This document shows, piece by piece, positions 1 through 4,513 of a DNA stretch of 6,971 nt (its first letter is position 1; every line of letters begins with the position of its first letter). Made by a program: the position numbers and the translations under genes. The stretch comes from Verrucomicrobiales bacterium (lineage in GTDB: Bacteria > Verrucomicrobiota > Verrucomicrobiia > Verrucomicrobiales > Akkermansiaceae), in NCBI GenBank assembly GCA_003527555.1, contig DPWT01000083.1, forward strand, positions 1-6,971, in the 5' to 3' direction. The notes under the pieces are model-generated. The model was not told the DNA's origin. It worked only from the letters and a program-made list of their open reading frames with translations, and searched no databases.

Positions 1-33
1 CTAGGAATTTGCTTTTTGGGTGAGGTGGTCGGA

Positions 34-85
34 GGGGCTTTCATGGGGTGATAAGGGGGTTGCGGGGGGAAAGAGGGGTGGTGGG
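34..85 (+). other. Potential G-quadruplex, six G-runs
   Basis: Six runs of three to six G occur at 34-37, 45-48, 55-59, 64-69, 75-78 and 83-85, with loops of 7, 6, 4, 5 and 4 bases. Any four consecutive runs satisfy the usual rule of G3+ with loops of 1-7. The G-rich strand is the + strand, opposite the coding strand of the nearby transposase. The pattern is directly visible; folding in the cell is not shown. Confidence 0.7.
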
Positions 86-178
86 TAAAACTGAAACGTA
101 GAAAGTTGAAATTCTGAAATGGATCAGGCTCCGGAGATGCACGGAATGGGGCTGAGGGAGCGGTTCTTGGGCAAAAAC

Positions 179-247
179 CATTCAACGCGAATGTAATCCC
201 CTTACCCGCCGTGCCAAGGAGATTCTTCGCAGCGGGATTTTTGAATG
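179..247. repeat. Nested inverted repeat after the transposase gene
   Basis: CATTCAA (179-185) pairs with TTGAATG (241-247), and inside it AATCCC (195-200) pairs with GGGATT (234-239). A short hairpin, CATTC/GAATG (179-183 and 189-193), competes with the outer arm. The outer and inner stems are separated by 9 bases on one side and 1 on the other. It starts 16 bases beyond the transposase stop codon. It could be a weak terminator or part of the structured end of the IS; there is no T-run to favour termination. Confidence 0.4.
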
Positions 248-263
248 ATGTTGTAAACGGGGG

Positions 264-1778
264 TTATGTGGGATCGAGAACCAGGGTGCGGCCATCTTCG
301 AGTGGGATTTCGGTGGGTTGCCAGGCGGAGCTTTGGTCATACTGTCTGGAATCACCCCCTACAGGCTTCCTTTCCTGATTGAACCAGTTCAGGTCCGGTT
401 CGTCATCTGGGATCCATTCCTTGATCGCCTCCCAGGGTGGCTCGATGGGCTCCATGGTTTCGATGTCGAAGGGCGGCGGTGGCGGGCGGGGAAGGTGGAT
501 GACACCTTCCCAGAGGCCGTGTAGGCGGAGAAAAAATTCGATCTCACCGGGTCGCAGGTGGGTGCGCACGGGCTTCATGATGCCTTTGCAGCAGGAGCAT
601 TGGAGAGGATCGCCACCCCAGACCTGAAGGATGAGGTCGCGCCAGAGGGGTCGCATGTCGCGGGCCCTGCGTTTGGGTGGGGCGGGGATGAGTAGGAGCT
701 GAATGGGCTTGGGGTGATCGGCCGTGGGTTTTGGTTGTTGTTGGGGCGGGGTGATGGTGATGAAGCCGTCAAGCGGGGCGAGACCACGGGATTTATTGGA
801 GTAGACACCGTAGTAACGGACGGTTTGCTGGCCCTTGGGCGGAAGGTGGTCGATGGCGGCGGCGATGAAGTCGGGGGCTTTGAATATCTGGAAGTTGCGT
901 TTGATGTTGTGGTGACGCTTGGAGCGGTAAATGACGGTTTTGGTGGTGGCGTTCCAGGTGATTTTCTGGAGGGAGAAGGGATGGCGCAGCAAATACTCGG
1001 CAAGGCGTTTGCGTCCAGCTGTGTCGTCCGGGGCGATGGGTTCTTCGCCACCATTGTCGATGTTGAAGCCGGAGTGTTTCCATACGAGGAGCTGGTCAAG
1101 CTTCCTCGGGCTGATAAGTTTGGCATCGCGCAGGCTGTGGAGGAAGCGGTGACGAAAAAGCTCTATGGTTGGGGCGAGGCTCTCATCCGGCATGCAATGG
1201 AAGGTTCCGTCAGGGGCGAAGAGTCCGTCGGCTGCGAGAATGTGAAGGTGGGGGTGAAAAATGAGGTAGTCGCCAAAGGTGTGGACGGCGGCAACGGCAC
1301 CGATGCGTCCGTCGGGAAGATCGAGTCGTGTGCGGAAGGTATCCTGGAGGGCGGCTGTGGCTGTATGGAAAAGGTGGGTGAGCAGGTGGCGTCGCTTACG
1401 GAAAATGCCACGCAGGACTCTGGGGATGGTGAACACGAATTGCCGGTGAGGGACATTATGGCAGACACATGTGGCGATCCAGCCGCTGGCACTGCGGACG
1501 CGACGCTGGTGGCAGGCGGGGCAGAAGTGGCGGCGCTTGCATGTGAAGGCGAGTAGTTTTTCGTGACCGCAGTCCGGGCATTGGAAGCGGGTGAAACCGG
1601 CAGCGAGGTCGCCGCAGCGGAGAAAAGATTCGACGGTGGCTATGGTGCCGTGACGGAGCGGGCCGAGGGTCTTGCGGTGATGCTGCTCGTAGTCTGTGAG
1701 AAAGTCATCCCACCCGTGGTGGACGATTTGCCAGAGGGGCGAGGCACGCGGGCGGCGGGGTTGGTAGACAGATGGCAT
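264..1778 (-). CDS. IS91-family transposase (HUH, two-tyrosine)
   Basis: This is a 504-residue rolling-circle-type transposase that would nick and join single DNA strands through catalytic tyrosines. The N-terminal zinc-binding domain shows paired cysteines (C67xxC70, C80, C86xxC89). The HUH metal-binding motif lies in FHPHLHIL (histidines 177 and 179). The catalytic motif RYYGVYSNKSRG carries Y322 and Y326, four residues apart as expected for IS91 enzymes. A second cysteine cluster (C394, C396, C397) and a proline-rich stretch (430-436) precede the acidic C-terminal tail. All key motifs are present and no frameshift is visible, so the enzyme may be active. The ATG at 1778 gives a typical N-terminus; no Shine-Dalgarno sequence precedes it, and a 16-bp palindrome sits 5 bases upstream. 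A large overlapping frame on the + strand is its GC-rich shadow. Confidence 0.95.
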   Translation of the reverse strand: MPSVYQPRRPRASPLWQIVHHGWDDFLTDYEQHHRKTLGPLRHGTIATVESFLRCGDLAAGFTRFQCPDCGHEKLLAFTCKRRHFCPACHQRRVRSASGWIATCVCHNVPHRQFVFTIPRVLRGIFRKRRHLLTHLFHTATAALQDTFRTRLDLPDGRIGAVAAVHTFGDYLIFHPHLHILAADGLFAPDGTFHCMPDESLAPTIELFRHRFLHSLRDAKLISPRKLDQLLVWKHSGFNIDNGGEEPIAPDDTAGRKRLAEYLLRHPFSLQKITWNATTKTVIYRSKRHHNIKRNFQIFKAPDFIAAAIDHLPPKGQQTVRYYGVYSNKSRGLAPLDGFITITPPQQQPKPTADHPKPIQLLLIPAPPKRRARDMRPLWRDLILQVWGGDPLQCSCCKGIMKPVRTHLRPGEIEFFLRLHGLWEGVIHLPRPPPPPFDIETMEPIEPPWEAIKEWIPDDEPDLNWFNQERKPVGGDSRQYDQSSAWQPTEIPLEDGRTLVLDPT

Positions 1779-1783
1779 AGCGT

Positions 1784-1799
1784 TTGTTCATATGAACAA
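1784..1799. repeat. 16-bp perfect palindrome upstream of the transposase
   Basis: TTGTTCATATGAACAA is a perfect palindrome, 5 bases upstream of the transposase ATG and 3 bases from the stop codon of the older IS91 remnant. It contains GTTC and GAAC, the latter resembling the tetranucleotide target described for IS91. It may be part of the element's terminus, a repressor site for the transposase, or a feature of the target at which one element inserted beside another. The palindrome is certain; its role is not. Confidence 0.6.
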
Positions 1800-1802
1800 T
1801 AC

Positions 1803-1912
1803 CTATGTGGGTCAAGACAGGGACGGAAGTTTCGTTTATCCTGATGATTCGTATTTTGGTGGGATTGCTTCCCTGGTTGAGTCGGTCGAGGTCCGGTTCG
1901 TTATCTGGGACT
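1803..1912 (-). pseudogene. Degraded 3' end of a second IS91 transposase gene
   Basis: Bases 1889-1910 match 391-412, inside the intact transposase gene, at 21 of 22 positions, and weaker similarity continues on one side. Translated on the minus strand, this stretch reads PDNEPDLDRLNQ, against PDDEPDLNWFNQ at residues 457-468 of the intact enzyme. After a frameshift and about 40 bases of net deletion, the remnant ends in ...PT-stop (TAG at 1803-1805), matching the ...DPT-stop of the intact gene, where CCCACATA is shared. Similarity ceases just upstream of about 1913 and at the stop codon. It is therefore the tail of an older, related IS91 element in the same orientation. Residues upstream of the tail are missing. 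Confidence 0.75.
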
Positions 1913-2363
1913 CCTCGCGGAGAACAGGGTTATACATGTCCTGTGCTGCACGATTCTTCTTCTTCTGGACCCGGACGACGACCACGGGGACGACGCCATC
2001 AGTCAGGAAATACGGATCAGCTCCGAACATCTTGAGGTGTTGTCGGATGGGAAGACCCGTCCGACGCTCGATCATCATCATCACGACACGGTCACCCACA
2101 GGGAGTGCTGGTGTCTCACCAACGCTCACGATAACTGACGTGTCGGCCTTGGCCACCTCTTTGGAGGCATTGACCTCTACTTTCTCTTCCTTCGCCTCGG
2201 ACTTAACGTCCTCGATTTTGGATGAACTACTCTCTTGAATAGCTTTCTCGACATCTTTCTTGAGAATACGCCCACCGACACCGGTTCCGGCTACATTTTC
2301 GAGATTTATGTCGTTCATCTGGGCAAGCTGCCCAGCTACTTCGGTTACTTCTAACTTATTCAT
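1836..2363 (-). CDS. PSBD-like protein, 3' end replaced by IS DNA
   Basis: The open frame encodes 175 residues. Residues 5-43 resemble the peripheral subunit-binding (E3-binding) domain of 2-oxo acid dehydrogenase E2 subunits, with the pattern VAGQLA..NDINLENVAGTGVGGRILKKDVEKAI. No lipoyl or acyltransferase domain follows, so this is not an E2 enzyme. A charged low-complexity linker (44-75, rich in Ser, Glu, Lys and Ala) leads to an unrecognised region (about 78-136) containing a hydrophobic VVPVVVVRV strand and a lysine cluster. Residues from about 151 to the end are encoded by the older IS91 remnant in another frame, so the natural C-terminus is probably lost. The PSBD fold is shared by some DNA-binding domains such as that of Lsr2, so protein or DNA binding are both possible. 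The ATG start has no Shine-Dalgarno sequence. Function is unknown. Confidence 0.65.
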   Translation of the reverse strand: MNKLEVTEVAGQLAQMNDINLENVAGTGVGGRILKKDVEKAIQESSSSKIEDVKSEAKEEKVEVNASKEVAKADTSVIVSVGETPALPVGDRVVMMMIERRTGLPIRQHLKMFGADPYFLTDGVVPVVVVRVQKKKNRAAQDMYNPVLREESQITNRTSTDSTREAIPPKYESSG

Positions 2364-2466
2364 GTTTTTTGCACTATTGATTATGTCTTTCTTTCTTAGT
2401 CACTTATGACCATTAATTACCTATACCTATGAGAGGATCTCCTTTTCCTGCCCAGATGGACAGATA

Positions 2467-2489
2467 GTAAACCAGGAATTGCAGTTTAC
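2467..2489. repeat. Operator-like inverted repeat upstream of the PSBD gene
   Basis: GTAAAC (2467-2472) and GTTTAC (2484-2489) form a perfect 6-bp inverted repeat with an 11-base spacer, about 100 bases upstream of the PSBD-like gene. It stands in the 2364-2546 gap, which otherwise holds no gene or convincing promoter. A regulator site is possible; chance cannot be excluded for arms this short. Confidence 0.25.
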
Positions 2490-2546
2490 GGGAAATTTAG
2501 GGGTCACCTCATAAATATGGGTATGCTTACTGTTCGGAAGGACACG

Positions 2547-2581
2547 AAAAAGGGGCCCCGAGCGTTAGCTCAGGACCCCTT
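2547..2581 (-). terminator. Rho-independent terminator after the gene remnant
   Basis: On the minus strand AAGGGG-T-CC-T-GAGC, a TAAC loop, then GCTC-G-GG-G-CCCCTT form a 14-bp stem in which the two apparent mismatches become G-U pairs in RNA. A run of five T follows. On the + strand the same positions would be C-A mismatches, so the structure is optimised for minus-strand transcription. It lies 28 bases beyond the stop codon of the gene remnant and is probably that gene's original terminator. Confidence 0.85.
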
Positions 2582-2609
2582 AAAGGTGTCGGAAATGTGT
2601 TGCTCGATC

Positions 2610-2885
2610 TTAGAATCGAGTGAATGTGGCGAGTTGCTTCTCCTGGATCTTGAGATCCTTCATGATGGGCTCTCTGATTCCGCCCATAGAGGTTGAATCC
2701 AGGAAGCCATACAGGTTGAGTGTCAGCGTTTCCGGCTCCCAGGTCCCGTTACCGGAGTCGATATATGCCGCAGGGCGGGTTACATCAGGGAGGCGCTTGA
2801 TCGAGACGATGGGGCCACGTGGGTGCTCCTACTCCGGTATTTGTATGCTCCGAGTCTCGAATTTGGTGTAGACCCGACTATTGAA
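2610..2885 (-). pseudogene. 3' remnant of an unrecognised gene with in-frame TAG
   Basis: From 2828 to the TAA at 2610-2612 a 72-codon frame reads like real protein: EHPRGPIVSIKRLPD at its start, GTWEPETLTLNLYGF in the middle and ATFTRF at the end. Many codons end in C or G, unlike the genes right of the tRNA. There is no start codon near its beginning; instead the same frame continues upstream through a TAG (2829-2831) for about 18 more protein-like residues (FNSRVYTKF...IQIPE) before reaching the tRNA terminator region. The strong terminator just beyond the stop supports minus-strand coding. The simplest reading is a gene that lost its 5' part and acquired a nonsense codon. I do not recognise the family; a phage structural protein is only a guess. 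Confidence 0.5.
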
Positions 2886-2912
2886 TTGAGTCCTCCGGGC
2901 AGTCTGAAAAAA

Positions 2913-2932
2913 TGGCACAAAAGTGGCACAAA
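2913..2932. repeat. Direct repeat TGGCACAAA x2, 11-bp period
   Basis: Two identical 9-mers, 2913-2921 and 2924-2932, recur at 11 bp, about one helical turn, between the tRNA terminator and the gene remnant. The spacing fits side-by-side protein binding such as integrase arm or excisionase sites near a tRNA attachment site, but no recombinase gene is visible in the window. Confidence 0.4.
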
Positions 2933-2951
2933 CCGCTAGTTTGGGGCTAAC

Positions 2952-2983
2952 AAAAAAGGAGCCGAGAACTGGCATAACTCCTT
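2952..2983 (-). terminator. Rho-independent terminator of tRNA-Tyr
   Basis: On the minus strand AAGGAG (2983-2978) pairs with CTCCTT (2961-2956), extendable by CC/GG inside, and the stem runs into a six-T stretch (2957-2952). It begins 14 bases beyond the tRNA 3' end, the right place to end the tRNA transcript. Confidence 0.75.
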
Positions 2984-2997
2984 GATTATTAAAGAAG

Positions 2998-3080
2998 TGG
3001 GCAGGGAAGGATTCGAACCTTCGTACACTTACGTGAGCAGATTTACAGTCTGCCGCCTTTAACCACTCGGCCACCTACCC
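2998..3080 (-). tRNA. tRNA-Tyr (anticodon GTA)
   Basis: An 83-base class II tRNA. The acceptor stem GGGTAGG (5') pairs with CCTGCCC (3'), with one T-G wobble, followed by discriminator A; CCA is not encoded. The D arm contains AGTGGTTAAAGGC. The anticodon stem GCAGA/TCTGC encloses the loop CTGTAAA, giving anticodon GTA. A long variable arm (CTCACGTAAGTGTAC) and the T arm GAAGG-TTCGAAT-CCTTC complete the cloverleaf. The long variable arm with a GTA anticodon is specific to bacterial tyrosine tRNA. Promoter and terminator flank it. It is transcribed in the same direction as its neighbours and starts about 100 bases past the DUF1501 stop codon. Confidence 0.97.
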
Positions 3081-3116
3081 GTAGGTTGTTTGTGGGCCCC
3101 ATGCAGGGCGGAATGT

Positions 3117-3145
3117 GTGATACGTGGCATGCCGTCAGCTGACAA
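3117..3145 (-). promoter_or_regulatory. Sigma70-like promoter for tRNA-Tyr
   Basis: On the minus strand TTGTCA (-35, 3145-3140, five of six to consensus) is followed by exactly 17 bases and TATCAC (-10, 3122-3117, four of six). The start would fall near 3110, giving a leader of about 30 bases before the tRNA. The -35 box overlaps the palindrome GTCAGCTGAC (3134-3143), and GGCATGCC (3126-3133) fills the spacer; both may be incidental. Confidence 0.55.
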
Positions 3146-3148
3146 GTG

Positions 3149-3175
3149 AAAAATCTGAGTCTGATGCGGATTTTT
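3149..3175 (-). terminator. Weak terminator-like hairpin after DUF1501 gene
   Basis: AAAAATC and GATTTTT arms with a 13-base loop stand 4 bases beyond the DUF1501 stop codon. The stem is A/T-rich and the loop long, so termination may be inefficient; the T-run exists on both strands. Confidence 0.4.
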
Positions 3176-3179
3176 TTCT

Positions 3180-4484
3180 TTAGGAGAACAGACGCTTGAC
3201 CGGTGAGCCGTCTTTACCGCCCACCTTAAATGGTCTGCCAGACGGTGAGTGCAGAACGGCTGTGGTATCAATCCCCAAGCCATATGCAATAGTGGCGTTG
3301 TAGTCGTGGAGCGTAACACCATTCTTTTTAACACGAGCACCTTTAGAATCAGACTCGCCATACACGGTTCCACCTTTAATCCCACCACCTGCTAGTAAAC
3401 TAGAAAAGGCCCCTGGATGGTGGTCACGCCCATTGTTATGTTCTTGCACAATATTGGGTGAACGCCCGAACTCCGTACATAATGCAACGATGGTAGATTG
3501 AAGTAACCCCTTCGCCTCAAGCTCAATAAGTAGGTTAGCATATGCCTGGTCGAGAACCTGGCAACGTGCCTCTACAGCAGTAAAATTATCATAGTGGGTA
3601 TCCCATCCACCTAGGTTCACCTCAACAAAACGCACGCCATGCTCCACGAGGCGTCGTGCAAGCAAACAACCTTGGCCGAATGAATTGTTCCCATAAGCTT
3701 TTTTTGATGAGCCCGGCTCACGGTTGATATCAAAAGCTTTGAGATCATCGCTGCGCATCAATCTAACTGCCTCCTTGTAGAGTTCATCGTAGGCTTTTGC
3801 CTCAGTATTTTTATACTGGCTGTGAAAATCTTTATTGAGAGCATCAGCTAGCTTTAGGCGACGATCGAAGTCCTCTTCACTGACAGAACCTGCACGCACG
3901 CTATCCTTGAGCCCTTCATCAGGTCTGCCAAGTGGAACACCAGCATATTTTACACCAAAGAATCCGGCTGATGCATTTGAAGCCCCACCACCAACCGTAA
4001 CAAACCCGGGAATCTCCGAGTTTTTGCGGCCTTTCATTTTCATAGCCCAACTACCTAACGTTGGATGCACGATGGTAGCTCGTGGAGCATAGGATCGGTG
4101 CAGAACATATTGACCGCGATCATGGGCACCATTCTGCGATGTCATTGAACGGATAATACAGATTTTATCCATTACGGCGGCCGTTTTAGGTAAATATTGG
4201 CTAATTTGAATACCGTCTGCCTTTGTGCCAATTGCCTCTACGGGGCCTTGCACTTCTTTTTTACTCGGCTTCACATCAAAAGTATCAATGTGGCTCATGC
4301 CACCAGACATATTAAGAAAAATGACGGCCTCAGCAGGTTTGCTTTTACCTCCAGAAGTCTGAGCATAGGCGCGGCTGGCAACAGATGCACCAAGCATTGG
4401 CGCTAAGCCAACACCAAGGTAAGTCTTGGCTGCATTGGCCATAAATTGGCGCCGTGTAAGTTCGTCTGTATGATTTTTATTCAT
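3180..4484 (-). CDS. DUF1501 family protein with Tat signal
   Basis: The 434-residue protein belongs to the DUF1501 family, related in fold to alkaline phosphatases and sulfatases; its activity is not established. The N-terminus carries a twin-arginine signal (TRRQFM, residues 10-15), a hydrophobic stretch (about 21-36) and a likely cleavage site AYA/QT (39-43), so it is probably exported folded, perhaps with bound metal. Family landmarks include FLNMSGGMSHIDTFD (56-70), GGWDTHYDNF (292-301), TEFGRSP (337-343) and GRDHHPGAF (352-360), whose Asp and His residues are candidate metal ligands. The length is normal for the family. It follows the DUF1549/DUF1553 gene after 29 bases, so the two are probably cotranscribed, the usual arrangement for these families. 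The ATG was chosen because it places the Tat motif at the N-terminus; no Shine-Dalgarno sequence is visible. Confidence 0.93.
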   Translation of the reverse strand: MNKNHTDELTRRQFMANAAKTYLGVGLAPMLGASVASRAYAQTSGGKSKPAEAVIFLNMSGGMSHIDTFDVKPSKKEVQGPVEAIGTKADGIQISQYLPKTAAVMDKICIIRSMTSQNGAHDRGQYVLHRSYAPRATIVHPTLGSWAMKMKGRKNSEIPGFVTVGGGASNASAGFFGVKYAGVPLGRPDEGLKDSVRAGSVSEEDFDRRLKLADALNKDFHSQYKNTEAKAYDELYKEAVRLMRSDDLKAFDINREPGSSKKAYGNNSFGQGCLLARRLVEHGVRFVEVNLGGWDTHYDNFTAVEARCQVLDQAYANLLIELEAKGLLQSTIVALCTEFGRSPNIVQEHNNGRDHHPGAFSSLLAGGGIKGGTVYGESDSKGARVKKNGVTLHDYNATIAYGLGIDTTAVLHSPSGRPFKVGGKDGSPVKRLFS

Positions 4485-4513
4485 AGATCAATGGTGGTTT
4501 CTGTTAGATTCGA

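Larger units (their letters stand above)
1..263. other. Non-coding flank downstream of the IS91 transposase
   Basis: No plausible gene was seen on either strand. The first 85 bases are strikingly G-rich on the + strand and hold six G-runs. The part closest to the transposase stop codon holds a set of nested inverted repeats. Both are entered separately. IS91-family elements carry a functional terminal region beyond the transposase stop codon, so this stretch may contain one terminus of the element; that is an inference. Confidence 0.5.
1..1802 (-). mobile_element. IS91-family insertion element, ends unresolved
   Basis: The stretch holds one complete IS91-type transposase gene with flanks that contain no other gene. 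IS91 elements move by a rolling-circle-like mechanism, carry no classical terminal inverted repeats and make no target duplication, so the ends cannot be fixed from one copy. The end upstream of the transposase probably lies between its start codon and the remnant of another IS91 gene that begins at 1803, because similarity to that second copy stops there. The other end lies somewhere in the 263 bases downstream of the stop codon, or beyond the window. The region is GC-richer than the genes to the right of the tRNA. The family call is firm; the boundaries are an inference. Confidence 0.6.

Noticed and set aside
575..1126. 183-codon minus-strand frame inside the transposase gene
   Set aside because: Composition is almost all Ser, Pro and Thr and it is out of frame with the real transposase; no start signal.
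714..1556. 280-codon open frame on the + strand opposite the transposase
   Set aside because: It is Gly/Val-rich with no recognisable domain, and lies wholly antisense to a transposase with all its catalytic motifs; it is a shadow frame of a GC-rich gene.
2441..2456. Match to the tRNA-Tyr 3' end (TTCCTGCCCA versus TCCCTGCCCA) as an att site
   Set aside because: Only about ten bases match and the orientation is inverted relative to the tRNA, whereas attachment duplications are direct repeats.
2829..3074. 81-codon minus-strand frame beginning MAEWLKAADCKSA
   Set aside because: Its N-terminal half is a translation of the tRNA-Tyr gene, a well-known spurious protein. Only its last residues, in frame with the gene remnant, are of interest.
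3126..3143. Adjacent palindromes GGCATGCC and GTCAGCTGAC as an operator
   Set aside because: Both are short, lie within the tRNA promoter match and are independently explainable by chance; kept only as a note in the promoter entry.
3059..3388. 109-codon minus-strand frame spanning tRNA 5' end and DUF1501 3' end
   Set aside because: Overlaps the well-supported DUF1501 gene in another frame and has no coherent protein character.
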